Source: Candidatus Firestoneibacteriota bacterium (GTDB lineage Bacteria > Oederibacteriota > D2-FULL-39-29 > CAIOVX01). Taken from it: 50,816 nucleotides of DNA. Positions 35,032 through 43,514 of this stretch are shown in pieces. The notes under the pieces were generated by a model. That model did not search any database and was not told the DNA's origin. It saw only the letters and a list, made by a program, of their open reading frames with translations. Location: assembly GCA_903916325.1 (NCBI GenBank), contig CAIWWK010000098.1:1-50816 (forward strand), given 5' to 3'. The first letter of the stretch is position 1. Each line of letters starts with the position of its first letter. Position numbers and translations under genes: made by a program.

Positions 35032-35807
35032 GCAAACCTCGTAAGAGCCGCCACGCTTTGCAGCACATAATCAGGATGAAACTTTGTTGGTATCTTTTTC
35101 AGGTCTTTCCTTGTGGTAATCCCGGTCAACACAAGCGCTGTCTTAACCCCGGCATTCCTTCCGAAGAGAATGTCGGTTTCATACCTGTCCCCTACTACAA
35201 GTGTTTCTTTGGTGCCATAACCGGTATTCTCAAGCAGCTTTTCAAGCATATATGTGCCGGGCTTCCCGACCACAAGAGCCTCTTTCCCTGACGCGGCTTC
35301 AACCGAAGCGACTATGCTCCCGCAGCCCGGGAATACCGTGTTGTTTGCTCCGGGGTAGGTAGCGTCTTTGTTTGTAGCCAGCAGGTTGGCTCCGCCCAGG
35401 ATGAATTGCTGGGCCGCGAGCAATTTTTTAAAACTGAACTGCCTGTCAAGACCCACAACGACAAAATCGATTCCTTTCACGGAGTGATTCTCACCGATTA
35501 TGAGGGTGCCGGTTTTTCTGATTTCATCCCTCAGCCCTTTCGAGCCTATTACAAATACCTTTTTTGCCTTCTTCTTCCTGAGAAATTCGCCTGCAGCATA
35601 GGCCGCACACATTATCTCTTCAAGTTTGACATTGAAACCCATTCCGCGGAGCTTCTTTTTGTACTGCTCCCTTGAAAGCAGCGCGTTATTGGTAGCATAA
35701 GTTACCTTGTGCCCTTTGTCCTGCAGGTACGCAAGTGTTTCCACAGCTCCTTTTACTACCTGGGACTCCCTGTAAATACAACCGTCAAGATCAAGAACAA
35801 AGAGCAT
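35028..35807 (-). CDS. HAD-superfamily (class IIA, NagD-like) phosphatase
   Basis: A 259-residue cytoplasmic phosphatase starting MLFVLDLDGCIYRE at ATG 35807, with GGAGG upstream and a one-base TAATG overlap with the PHP gene. The frame continues 32 codons upstream, but that part overlaps the PHP gene and adds nothing conserved. HAD motifs: nucleophile DLDG at residues 6-9, motif II TYATNN, and motif III/IV GKPGTYMLEKLL followed by VVGDRYETDILFGRNAG. Class IIA members dephosphorylate nucleotide monophosphates, phosphoglycolate or p-nitrophenyl phosphate. The neighbouring PHP enzyme also acts on phosphate esters, which suggests a shared clean-up role, but the substrate is not determined. Confidence 0.9.
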   Translation of the reverse strand: MLFVLDLDGCIYRESQVVKGAVETLAYLQDKGHKVTYATNNALLSREQYKKKLRGMGFNVKLEEIMCAAYAAGEFLRKKKAKKVFVIGSKGLRDEIRKTGTLIIGENHSVKGIDFVVVGLDRQFSFKKLLAAQQFILGGANLLATNKDATYPGANNTVFPGCGSIVASVEAASGKEALVVGKPGTYMLEKLLENTGYGTKETLVVGDRYETDILFGRNAGVKTALVLTGITTRKDLKKIPTKFHPDYVLQSVAALTRFA

Positions 35808-36643
35808 TATCTGCCTCCGGCCTTCAGCCTTAGCTGTTCCACATATTCGTACGGGATAAGGATTGTTCCGAGGAGCATCTTGTTCTTGCTCATACCGTGA
35901 CAATCCGAACCGCCTGTCATCACCAGGCCGTTCGCCTGGGCCATGTTCCTGTACCTTTCCACAGCGGCGGTATTATGCTCTGTGTGATAGACTTCTATTC
36001 CGTCAAGGCCCATCGGTATCATACTCTTAACCAATTCGTCGTTATTGAGCACCACCGGATGCGCCAGCACGGCAACTCCGCCGGCGGCCTTTATCATCTT
36101 AATAACCTCAAGCGGACTCATTTTGTGCTTGCCAACATAAGCAGGTCCGTTTTGGCCGATGTAGCGTCTGAACGCGTCTCCGATGGTTGAGACATGCTTC
36201 GCGTCTTTCAGAGCGCGGGCGATGTGAAGCCTGCCCACGGAAGTGTAGGATTCCGTCAGCTTAAGCACATCCTCGAGTTCAAGGTTCACATTCTGCCCCT
36301 TAAGTTTCTGGATTATGAGTTTTGCCCTTTCGAGCCTTGATTCCCGGAGCATCTTTAGAGTCGCGGCAAAAGCCGGGTCCTTGTGATTGATAAAATACCC
36401 GAGGATGTGTATCTCTGCCTGGCCTTCTTCAGCGGACAGCTCTATGCCTGGAATGACTTCTATGCCTGCTTCCTTCCCGAGCAGAAGCGCCCGGTCAAGA
36501 GAATCAACCGTATCGTGATCGGTTATGCCGACCGCCGAAAGGCCGACAAGCTTGGCGTTTAGTATTACCTCGTCCGGGCTGAAAGTTGAATCCGAAGCAT
36601 TGGTGTGCACGTGCAAATCAGCGTAACCGTTTTTTATGGTCAT
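35807..36643 (-). CDS. PHP-domain phosphoesterase (YciV/RNase AM-like)
   Basis: A 278-residue metal-dependent phosphoesterase. The PHP motifs are ADLHVHTNASDSTFSPDEV at residues 8-26, GITDHDT near 39, EVIPGIELSA near 60, VLAHPVVL near 195 and GGSDCHG near 255. These supply the histidines and acids for the trinuclear metal site. Characterised relatives hydrolyse 3',5'-nucleoside bisphosphates or trim RNA 5' ends (RNase AM). The ATG overlaps the queE stop by 4 bp, and its stop overlaps the HAD start. Family assignment is secure; the exact substrate is not. Confidence 0.9.
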   Translation of the reverse strand: MTIKNGYADLHVHTNASDSTFSPDEVILNAKLVGLSAVGITDHDTVDSLDRALLLGKEAGIEVIPGIELSAEEGQAEIHILGYFINHKDPAFAATLKMLRESRLERAKLIIQKLKGQNVNLELEDVLKLTESYTSVGRLHIARALKDAKHVSTIGDAFRRYIGQNGPAYVGKHKMSPLEVIKMIKAAGGVAVLAHPVVLNNDELVKSMIPMGLDGIEVYHTEHNTAAVERYRNMAQANGLVMTGGSDCHGMSKNKMLLGTILIPYEYVEQLRLKAGGR

Positions 36644-37389
36644 TTTATCCCCGCAATTTTATGGACCTGCGGCGTTACCCTAAGGTCCTTTAGAATCCCT
36701 TTTAAAAGCGCCGGGCCGAACTTTTTCAACGCCCCTTTTATCCCGAGCGCCGGGTCCGGCTGGATACAGGCAGTTATTCCGGGCGAAACCTTCTTCAGCA
36801 TCCGAAGAGCGAAGATAAGTTCCTTCTCTGCCGTAGAACCGGTTACAACTATCTTCACGAAAGCTTTTTTCCCGGAAAGCCTCAGAAACTCGCGGTGTTC
36901 TTTCCAGACCGCCTTTCTTCCTGTAGCGGAAGGCAGCTTGATATCCGCCGAGATAATATTCGTATATTTCAACACCTGCTTCAGCGCCGCAGGATGCGCC
37001 GCGTTCGTTTCAAGATAGGTCTTGTATCCTGCCTTCTTCAACTCCTTCAAGAGCCCGAGCATAAACTCAGGCTGTTCCAGAGGCTCGCCGCCTGTTATGC
37101 TTACAGAATGGACCGGACCAAACGCTTTTACCGCGCGAATCACGGCCGCAACCGAAACCGGATTTATTGCCTTCTTCCCGGCGAAGTCAGCCTTCTTTAC
37201 CCGTTTTCCGGCGTGCTTCGTGTCGCAGTAAGCGCACCCGAAAGAACAGCCGGATAACCTTACAAAAGCCTGCCTCACACCGATATACGGGCCTTCACCC
37301 TGCAGGGAAACAAAGACCTCGCTAATCCACCCTTTACTCAAAATAGGCCGCACAAGACCGCTCGGTCTCCCAGACGGAAACACGCGCAA
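36640..37389 (-). CDS. queE: 7-carboxy-7-deazaguanine synthase (radical SAM)
   Basis: Converts 6-carboxytetrahydropterin to 7-carboxy-7-deazaguanine in queuosine or other deazaguanine synthesis. The core ISEVFVSLQGEGPYIGVRQAF leads to the radical-SAM cluster motif CSFGCAYC, and SITGGEPLEQP follows. The start is uncertain. There is no ATG: a TTG at 37389 has GGGAG upstream but lies 56 bp inside queD and adds about 16 residues the family lacks. A second TTG at 37341, next to the queD stop, would give a protein of normal N-terminal length. Overlap with queD supports coupled translation. queC and queF are not in the window. Confidence 0.9.
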   Translation of the reverse strand: MRVFPSGRPSGLVRPILSKGWISEVFVSLQGEGPYIGVRQAFVRLSGCSFGCAYCDTKHAGKRVKKADFAGKKAINPVSVAAVIRAVKAFGPVHSVSITGGEPLEQPEFMLGLLKELKKAGYKTYLETNAAHPAALKQVLKYTNIISADIKLPSATGRKAVWKEHREFLRLSGKKAFVKIVVTGSTAEKELIFALRMLKKVSPGITACIQPDPALGIKGALKKFGPALLKGILKDLRVTPQVHKIAGIK

Positions 37390-37702
37390 TCTTGACTCCC
37401 TTTAGTTTTGCTTTCTTTTTAAGTTCCAGGTAAATATGCCTTGCGATGTTCTCCGCCGATGGATTTATCTTTTTAAAAGGCGCAAGTTCATCGAGAACTT
37501 TATGGTCAAGGGTCTCAGTTATTTCTTTCAATGCCGCTTTTACATCGCCGAAATCAACGGCGAGTCCGATGCTATTTAGTTTCTTAGCTGCAACCACCGC
37601 CTCAAGTTTGTAATTGTGGCCGTGCATATTCTCGCACTTGCCTTTGTATCCGCGAAGATAATGGGCCGACTCAAACCCTCCGAGCACCTTAACTTCAAAC
37701 AT
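37334..37702 (-). CDS. queD: 6-carboxy-5,6,7,8-tetrahydropterin synthase
   Basis: Makes carboxytetrahydropterin from dihydroneopterin triphosphate, the substrate of the adjacent QueE. The 122-residue length is typical. Zinc ligands and catalytic residues appear in ESAHYLRGYKGKCENMHGHN (His-14, cysteine, HGH) and in the C-terminal SVWETERSCAAYFE. ATG at 37702 follows GGAGGG. It is the first gene of a six-gene operon (queD-queE-PHP-HAD-smpB-Cys-rich). I looked for a preQ1 riboswitch in the 115 bp upstream and saw none. Confidence 0.95.
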   Translation of the reverse strand: MFEVKVLGGFESAHYLRGYKGKCENMHGHNYKLEAVVAAKKLNSIGLAVDFGDVKAALKEITETLDHKVLDELAPFKKINPSAENIARHIYLELKKKAKLKGVKIARVSVWETERSCAAYFE

Positions 37703-37790
37703 TTTCCCTCCGCGAATACCGTATTAAAACTATTATTCGACTTATTACCGTTGATGACACAAACCCAACACGGTTTAGTTCCTGCCTTAC

Positions 37791-37826
37791 GTTATAAACT
37801 TCATGAACTTTACAAGCTTTATAACT
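37791..37826 (-). repeat. 9-nt array overlapping the ispG stop codon
   Basis: On the minus strand AGTTATAAA, GCTTGTAAA, GTTCATGAA, GTTTATAAC follow with an exact 9-nt period. The first unit contains the last codons of ispG (TTA TAA). It is the same family as the arrays after ribE and ribH. The remaining bases up to queD (37703-37790) show no clear structure. Confidence 0.75.
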
Positions 37827-38874
37827 TTTTTAGCTCTTTAATCAACTCTTCCACCAACTTATCTTCCCTCACCCTCTTTATCACCTTCCCGTTCTTAAAC
37901 AACATTCCCATTCCTTTGCCGCAAGCTATCCCAAGATCAGCTCCAGACGCCTCGCCGGGCCCGTTTACAACGCAGCCCATTACAGCTATTCTTACCGGTT
38001 TTTCCAGACCAGCCACAAGTTTTTCCACCTTTTCTGCTAGAGCGAAAAGATTTACACCGCACCTGCCGCAGGTAGGGCAGACTATAAGGTCGACCCCTTT
38101 CTCCCTGAGCTTAAGCGTCCTTAATATGCCGTAACCCACCCGTATCTCTTCAAGAGGATCCCCCGCCAGAGAGACGCGAATTGTATCTCCGATGCCGGAG
38201 TGCAGCAGCACCCCTATGCCGACAGAAGATTTTATCGTGCCTCCGGAAATCGTCCCTGCCTCAGTTACGCCAACGTGGAACGGGTAATCGCACTCTTTTG
38301 CCATCCGCGAATAGGCCTCGATTGTGGCAAGAGTGTCGGAAGCCTTTAGCGAAAGTACAATGTCCTCAAACTTGTTCCTCTCAAAAAACCTTATAAAAGA
38401 AACCGCTTTCTTCACCATCTTCTTCGCCGTCTCAGCCGCGCTGTCTTTTCTCTGTTTCCCTGAATACTTTTCAAGAGAACCGGCGTTTACTCCAATCCTT
38501 ATCGGGATACGCGCCGATTTTGCGGCAGCTATTATTTCCTTAACCTTCAAATCGCTTCCGATATTGCCAGGGTTTATGCGTATTTTGTCGGCTCCGGCTT
38601 CAATAGCGAGCACTGCCAACTTGCTGTTGAAATGAATGTCAGCGACGAGCGGTATTTTTATGCCGTCCTTTATCTGTTTTATCTTTCCAGCGGCTTCTTC
38701 GTCCAAAACAGCGCATCTGATGATTTCGCAACCTGCGGACTGCAGCTTTTTTATTTGCGCGATTGTAGCCGCTGTGTCCCTGGTGTCTGTCTTGGTCATC
38801 GACTGAACCGAGACAGGAGCTGTGCCGCCTATTGTTATGTTTCCGGCCTTTACCGGCCTTGTTACGCGTCTCAT
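37819..38874 (-). CDS. ispG: 4-hydroxy-3-methylbut-2-en-1-yl diphosphate synthase
   Basis: Penultimate enzyme of the MEP isoprenoid pathway, a [4Fe-4S] protein reducing MEcPP to HMBPP. The 351-residue two-domain bacterial form. The N-terminal barrel opens with GGTAPVSVQSMTKTDTRD. The cluster cysteines are in CPTCGRCGVNLF (about residues 258-269) and MGCVVNGPGEA (about 295-305), the latter with the fourth-ligand glutamate. ATG at 38874 overlaps the rseP stop by 4 bp, and it ends the pyrH-to-ispG operon. Dxr of the same pathway is two genes upstream. Confidence 0.96.
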   Translation of the reverse strand: MRRVTRPVKAGNITIGGTAPVSVQSMTKTDTRDTAATIAQIKKLQSAGCEIIRCAVLDEEAAGKIKQIKDGIKIPLVADIHFNSKLAVLAIEAGADKIRINPGNIGSDLKVKEIIAAAKSARIPIRIGVNAGSLEKYSGKQRKDSAAETAKKMVKKAVSFIRFFERNKFEDIVLSLKASDTLATIEAYSRMAKECDYPFHVGVTEAGTISGGTIKSSVGIGVLLHSGIGDTIRVSLAGDPLEEIRVGYGILRTLKLREKGVDLIVCPTCGRCGVNLFALAEKVEKLVAGLEKPVRIAVMGCVVNGPGEASGADLGIACGKGMGMLFKNGKVIKRVREDKLVEELIKELKKL

Positions 38875-40232
38875 CTGTTAATGGTCCTCAATATCATATT
38901 GAATATATCCAGAGAGAAAACTCCGATTATCATTACCAGAACCACAGCCCAGCCGGCGTACATCAGGGCCATCTGGGTTTTTAAAGGAACCGGTTTCCTG
39001 ATTATGCCTTCCGCAATATATATAAGAATCAGCCCGCCGTCAAGTACGGGAACAGGAAGAATAAGATTTAGTGCGCCGACTATAGTACTGAGAAGCGCCG
39101 TGAGGAATAGGAGCTGGGTTATGCCCTTTTCCGCCGCGTCTCCGGCCATCTGAAACATCATGATAGGCCCTCCGACAGAATCCCTCACCGACTGTTTGCC
39201 TTTAGCCATAAGCCAGAGAGCCTTTACCTGAAGCAGGGTCAACGAGACCGGTTTATCAATTGCCATGAGAAATGAATCTTTGACGCCGTACGCCTTCTTA
39301 TAGAACATCAACGGTTTTGCCGAGATCCCTATCATAAACCTCTTGGATATAATATTGTCCTTCACGGGAGTTACCGTCCTAAACTGCTGCTTGCCCGCGC
39401 GGTCGACAAGGAATACTATATCTTTTCCCCCGCAAGTACCTACAACATCATAAATATCCGCGAATTGAGTAATTTGCTTATTGTTTGCTTTGAGTATAAG
39501 ATCGCCGTTCTTGATGCCTGCTTTATAGGCAGGGGTTCCGACACTGACTTCGATAACCGCCGGCATGAACATTACCAGCCCGAAAGGCTTATCCGGGAAC
39601 AGCTCCACTTTCAGGTCTTTTTGCTTACCTGCCCGTTCGACAGTTGCCGTGAATTTTTTCTTTTCGCCTATCTCATCGTACAGTTTGTGCGTGAGTTCCG
39701 CCGGTTTGCCGTCAACAAGAACGACTTTGTCTCCTTTCATAAAACCGGCTTTTTCGGCTATTGAGTTTTTCTCCACAGAGCCCACCACAGAAGGGCTGGT
39801 CCCGTACTGCACGCCGGTTACGAAGACAAAAAAGAATATAACTACTCCAAGAACCAGGTTTATGAAAGACCCGGCGAAGGTTATGAATATTTTAGACCAC
39901 CACGGCTGACCAAGAAATTCGTATTTCTCGAAAGTATCCTTGCGGCGGAGTTCGTTATTGACCTCTTCCGCAGGTTCGTCGCCGGCCATCTTCACATAAC
40001 CGCCCAGCGGGAACCAGGAAATCATGTACTCAGTGTCACCTTTTTTAAAACCGGCAAGTTTTCCGCCCCAGCCCAGAGAGAACTTAAGCACCCTGACGCC
40101 CATTATTTTAGCGGCCAGAAAATGCCCGGCTTCGTGCACGAAAACTACCACCCCAAAAGCGAAGAACGCGGCAACATAGGGCAGCGCTCCCGCGGCAAGA
40201 GCCAAAACATCCCGTAGTAAATTACCTGTCAT
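38871..40232 (-). CDS. rseP: RseP-family site-2 zinc metalloprotease
   Basis: An inner-membrane M50 protease that cuts within the membrane, for example anti-sigma factors after a first cut. The zinc motif HEAGH is at residues 33-37 in the first hydrophobic segment, and the third ligand lies in PVPVLDGG near residue 395. Two PDZ domains lie between the membrane parts, the first around VEKNSIAEKAGFMKGDKVV and the second around GTPAYKAGIKNGDLIL. With 453 residues it matches the two-PDZ RseP form. ATG at 40232 has AAGGAG upstream, inside the end of dxr. No sigma-E or RseA-like gene is visible nearby, so its substrate here is unknown. Confidence 0.95.
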   Translation of the reverse strand: MTGNLLRDVLALAAGALPYVAAFFAFGVVVFVHEAGHFLAAKIMGVRVLKFSLGWGGKLAGFKKGDTEYMISWFPLGGYVKMAGDEPAEEVNNELRRKDTFEKYEFLGQPWWSKIFITFAGSFINLVLGVVIFFFVFVTGVQYGTSPSVVGSVEKNSIAEKAGFMKGDKVVLVDGKPAELTHKLYDEIGEKKKFTATVERAGKQKDLKVELFPDKPFGLVMFMPAVIEVSVGTPAYKAGIKNGDLILKANNKQITQFADIYDVVGTCGGKDIVFLVDRAGKQQFRTVTPVKDNIISKRFMIGISAKPLMFYKKAYGVKDSFLMAIDKPVSLTLLQVKALWLMAKGKQSVRDSVGGPIMMFQMAGDAAEKGITQLLFLTALLSTIVGALNLILPVPVLDGGLILIYIAEGIIRKPVPLKTQMALMYAGWAVVLVMIIGVFSLDIFNMILRTINR

Positions 40233-41388
40233 TTGCTATCTCCTTTTCAGCGGCTGACCTGGCCCAGTCACCGGCAGAAAGTATCTCCGTGAGCTTCGGG
40301 TTCTTGATAGTCTTATGGGCAGTCATAACCTTTTTTATTATTTTTGGAATATCCAGAAAGCCGGCAGATTTAGAAAGAAACGCGTTAACAACCGTCTCGG
40401 CGGAGGCCGCGAGCACCGCCGGCATAGTACCTCCCTTCACAAGCGCCGCGTAGGCGAAACTCAGGCATTCGAACCTTGCGATATCCGGCCTCGAAAAAGT
40501 AAGCGGGCCGCAAGACGAGAGGTTCAGCCTCGGAAGATTGTTGTTTATTCTCTCAGGCCAGCTCAAGGCGTACTGTATCGGAAGCTTCATATCCGTGATG
40601 CCGAGCTGAGCCATCATTGAACCGTCCGAGAACTCGACCAGCGAATGAACAATGGATTGAGGGTGCACCAGCACGTCAATCCTATCCGGAGGCATGTTGA
40701 AAAGATGATGCGCCTCTATTACCTCAAACCCTTTGTTCATCAGGGTCGCTGAGTCAACCGTAACTTTACTTCCCATATCCCAGGTGGGGTGCGCGAGAGC
40801 GTCCTCAACCGTAACCTTTTCAAGTTCCTTTTTGGAGAGGTCCCTGAAAGGCCCGCCTGAAGCCGTGAGTATCAGCCTCCTCACGCTTGCCTGCGATTCG
40901 CCGTTCAAACACTGAAAGATAGCCGAGTGCTCGCTGTCAACGGGAAGTATCTTCACGCCTTTTGCGCGGGCAAGCTTCATTACATAATCGCCTGCCGTAA
41001 CGATAGATTCTTTGTTAGCGAGCGCCACACTCTTTCCCCGCTTTATTGATTCAAGCACCGGCACCAGGCCGGCGGAACCTACGACAGCGACAAGGACCAG
41101 CTCGGCCTGTGTTTCGCGGACAAGTTTTATAATCCCGGATATTCCTGCGTAGACTTCAGGCTTGTACTTGCCGCCGAATGAGGACGCGAGCACCCCTGCT
41201 TTCCCTTCATCTTTTATGCAGAGTAGGGACGGCTTGAATTTCGAGGCCTGCTCTTTCAAGAGGGCAGCGTTCCCCCAGGCAGAAAGCGCGACAACCTCAA
41301 AGCGCGCAGGGAAAGCCGCAGCGACCTTGAGAGCGTTAACGCCTATGGAACCGGTTGAGCCGAGTATTGCTATCTTTTTTCTTGTCAT
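40222..41388 (-). CDS. dxr: 1-deoxy-D-xylulose-5-phosphate reductoisomerase
   Basis: First committed step of the MEP pathway: converts DXP to MEP with NADPH and a divalent metal. The 388-residue protein has the NADPH motif ILGSTGSIGVNAL at residues 8-20, LANKESIVTAG in the nucleotide loop, the metal and substrate site LPVDSEHSAIFQCL, and the SATLMNKGFEVIEAHHLF region. All are canonical. ATG at 41388 overlaps the cdsA stop by 4 bp (ATGA), and it overlaps rseP by 11 bp. Confidence 0.97.
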   Translation of the reverse strand: MTRKKIAILGSTGSIGVNALKVAAAFPARFEVVALSAWGNAALLKEQASKFKPSLLCIKDEGKAGVLASSFGGKYKPEVYAGISGIIKLVRETQAELVLVAVVGSAGLVPVLESIKRGKSVALANKESIVTAGDYVMKLARAKGVKILPVDSEHSAIFQCLNGESQASVRRLILTASGGPFRDLSKKELEKVTVEDALAHPTWDMGSKVTVDSATLMNKGFEVIEAHHLFNMPPDRIDVLVHPQSIVHSLVEFSDGSMMAQLGITDMKLPIQYALSWPERINNNLPRLNLSSCGPLTFSRPDIARFECLSFAYAALVKGGTMPAVLAASAETVVNAFLSKSAGFLDIPKIIKKVMTAHKTIKNPKLTEILSAGDWARSAAEKEIANDR

Positions 41389-42197
41389 ATAAAATATTTC
41401 ATGAGCAGTATGAAAACCGGCGCCGCCAACAGGAAAGAATCCAGTTTGTCAAGCAGACCGCCGTGCCCTGGTATTATATTTGAGGAATCTTTTACGCCGG
41501 CAAACCTTTTGATAAGAGATTCGGTAAGATCTCCCGCCTGCGCGCTAAGTCCCAGAATCACTGCAAAGAGCACAGCCCTCCCGGTATCAATCCCTATGAA
41601 CCGGGCGCCAGTAGCCAGCTTTAGAGCAAGTGCCGCTATGGCAACCACGGCTAACCCACCCAAAAGGCCTTCAATTGATTTCTTTGGGCTGACCGGCTTG
41701 AGAAGCTTGTGCCTTCCGATTGCCGTACCTATAAAATAGGCGGCGCTGTCGTAGATCCAGACTACGCCGAAGAGGAAAAGCGCGTAGTAAGGGTCAAGGT
41801 GAATAACCTGAAGCAGTTGAACGCCAAGAACTATGATGTAAAAGCCGCCTAGAACGGTAAAAGCCATTGAGAGCATCCCGTTTTTAATATCCTTGTTGAA
41901 GATAGGCGGAACCAGCACCAGCGCGGCATATATTATCATAAGCGCAAATACCTTAAGGATGTCAAAGGCCGGCGGGTTTCTGTTAAGAAATTCGTAAATA
42001 CAGATGGCAAGGAAGAGCAGGTTGGCCCAGAGCATTGTCTCAATTCCTGTCTTTTTCAGCATAAGATGGTATTCTATCAGCGCTCCTGCAAGGGCGCCTA
42101 TTATTATGATGTCATAAACGACGGGGCTCTGAAAGACCGAGAATAAGAAAACAGGAAGGAATACAAGAAATACCGCTATACGAACAAACCTTTCCAT
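41385..42197 (-). CDS. cdsA: Phosphatidate cytidylyltransferase
   Basis: Makes CDP-diacylglycerol from phosphatidate and CTP in the inner membrane, the branch point of phospholipid synthesis. The 270-residue protein has seven or eight hydrophobic segments. The C-terminal family signature GVKDSSNIIPGHGGLLDKLD follows LTESLIKRFA. ATG at 42197 overlaps the uppS stop by one base (TGATG), with a G-rich site upstream. It sits in the standard uppS-cdsA-dxr-rseP order. Confidence 0.95.
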   Translation of the reverse strand: MERFVRIAVFLVFLPVFLFSVFQSPVVYDIIIIGALAGALIEYHLMLKKTGIETMLWANLLFLAICIYEFLNRNPPAFDILKVFALMIIYAALVLVPPIFNKDIKNGMLSMAFTVLGGFYIIVLGVQLLQVIHLDPYYALFLFGVVWIYDSAAYFIGTAIGRHKLLKPVSPKKSIEGLLGGLAVVAIAALALKLATGARFIGIDTGRAVLFAVILGLSAQAGDLTESLIKRFAGVKDSSNIIPGHGGLLDKLDSFLLAAPVFILLMKYFI

Positions 42198-42883
42198 CAG
42201 ATCCCCCCGAAACGCCGGTCGCGTTTCCTGTATGCTTCCAGCGCCTCGTGCAGGCTGGATGCCGTGAAATCCGGCCAGAGCGTCTGTGTTACATAAAACT
42301 CGGAATAGGCTATCTGCCAGAGCAGGAAATTTGAGACTCTCATCTCTCCGCTGGTGCGGATGAGCAGGTCCGGGTCCGGCATGCCGCCCGTGTAAAGATA
42401 ATCGGAAATCAGGTCTTCATTTACTGCCTGCGCCGCGCTTTCGGGAGTAATTCCCGCGCCTGAAGAGAGAACATCCGAGACCACCTTCCTTACCGCGTCG
42501 ATAATCTCAATCCTTCCGCCGTAATTCAGCGCTAAATTCAGGACCATCCCTTTGTTCCGTGAGGTTTCTTTCATCGCCTTCACGAGTTCTTTTTGCACAA
42601 AAGCCGGCAACTCTTTGTACCGGCCTATAACATTGAACCTTATGTTATTCTTCATCATGGTTCTTTTTTCTTTGAGCAGGAAGAGCTTAAGCAGCCGCAT
42701 AAGAAAACTGACTTCTTTCTCCGGCCTTGACCAGTTCTCTGAAGAAAAGGCGTAGAGCGTAAGATACTTCACGCCGATACGCCTGCATTCGGTAACTATA
42801 TCTTTAACTACATTGACGCCGCGCCTGTGCCCTTCGATCCGCGGCAAACCGCGGTTCACGGCCCAACGGCCGTTGCCGTCCAT
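42197..42883 (-). CDS. uppS: Undecaprenyl diphosphate synthase, start codon unclear
   Basis: Builds the C55 lipid carrier for peptidoglycan and surface glycans by cis-prenyl addition. Visible motifs: MDGNGRWA with the catalytic aspartate, GHRRG, TLYAFSSENWSRP, and the C-terminal PDLLIRTSGEMRVSNFLLWQ and EFYVTQTLWPDF. The first ATG (42883) would begin at MDGNGRW and lose the conserved strand before it. Upstream in the same frame the DNA encodes KIPAHIAII, which matches the family exactly, up to a TAA at 42934-42936, but offers no ATG, GTG or TTG. Candidate rare starts are ATC at 42907 or 42919. Coordinates here give the conservative ATG; the real protein is probably 8-12 residues longer. Confidence 0.93.
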   Translation of the reverse strand: MDGNGRWAVNRGLPRIEGHRRGVNVVKDIVTECRRIGVKYLTLYAFSSENWSRPEKEVSFLMRLLKLFLLKEKRTMMKNNIRFNVIGRYKELPAFVQKELVKAMKETSRNKGMVLNLALNYGGRIEIIDAVRKVVSDVLSSGAGITPESAAQAVNEDLISDYLYTGGMPDPDLLIRTSGEMRVSNFLLWQIAYSEFYVTQTLWPDFTASSLHEALEAYRKRDRRFGGI

Positions 42884-42932
42884 TATTATCGCTATGTGGG
42901 CCGGGATCTTAGGTTTGATTTTCGGGCCTGCC

Positions 42933-43484
42933 TTAAACTTCCATTATTTCCTTTTCTTTGTTCACGAGGAACTTATCAACATCGGCAATATATCTGTCCA
43001 GCATCTTCTGAACCGCGTCCTTGTTCCTTTTACAGTCATCTTCTGACATCTCCGCGGATTTCTTTGCCTTGTCCAGCTCGTCATTGGCGTCGCGCCTGAT
43101 GTTTCTAAGGGAAACTTTGCCTTCCTCGCCGAGTTTTCTCGCGTATTTCGAAAGCTCTTTCCTTCTCTCTTCCGTTAACGAGGGCACATTGATGCGGATT
43201 AGCTTTCCGTCGTTCACCGGGGTTAGCCCAAGGTCGGATTTCATAATGGCTTTCTCTATGTTCTGGAGCGCAGAAGGGTCAAAAGCTTTTATCTCTATGG
43301 TCCTGGCCTGTACTGACACATTTGCAACCTGCTTGAGAGGAACATCCGCGCCGAAATATTCCACCTTTATATTGTCAAATATAGCGGTTGACGCGCGTCC
43401 CGTACGGATGGTCGCAAGCTCTACGCTGACATGCTCTGCGGCCTTTTTCATTTTGTCTTCTGTCACTTTGATATTGAAAGGCAT
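42933..43484 (-). CDS. frr: Ribosome recycling factor
   Basis: Splits post-termination ribosomes together with EF-G. The 183-residue protein has the family pattern: the three-helix bundle opens with MKKAAEHVSVELATIRTGRA, then INVPSLTEERRKELSKYARKL, VSLRNIRRDANDELDKAKK and DDCKRNKDAVQKMLDRYIADVD. ATG at 43484 follows AGGAGGG, 30 bp after pyrH. Its stop is 50 bp before the first in-frame ATG of uppS, and the start signal of uppS must lie in that interval or overlap the frr end. Confidence 0.97.
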   Translation of the reverse strand: MPFNIKVTEDKMKKAAEHVSVELATIRTGRASTAIFDNIKVEYFGADVPLKQVANVSVQARTIEIKAFDPSALQNIEKAIMKSDLGLTPVNDGKLIRINVPSLTEERRKELSKYARKLGEEGKVSLRNIRRDANDELDKAKKSAEMSEDDCKRNKDAVQKMLDRYIADVDKFLVNKEKEIMEV

Positions 43485-43514
43485 ATTGTCCCTCCTTAAT
43501 ACAGTTGACTCGTT

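Noticed and set aside
35808-35903. 32-codon N-terminal extension of the HAD phosphatase
   Set aside because: It lies inside the PHP gene, and the HAD nucleophile motif starts right after ATG 35807, which has a strong GGAGG.
37703-37790. Possible preQ1 riboswitch before queD
   Set aside because: I looked for the short hairpin plus A-rich tail of preQ1-I and the larger preQ1-II/III cores and saw no match.
2826-37826. The intergenic arrays as a CRISPR array
   Set aside because: Units are 7-9 nt with no spacers of regular length and no cas genes in the window.
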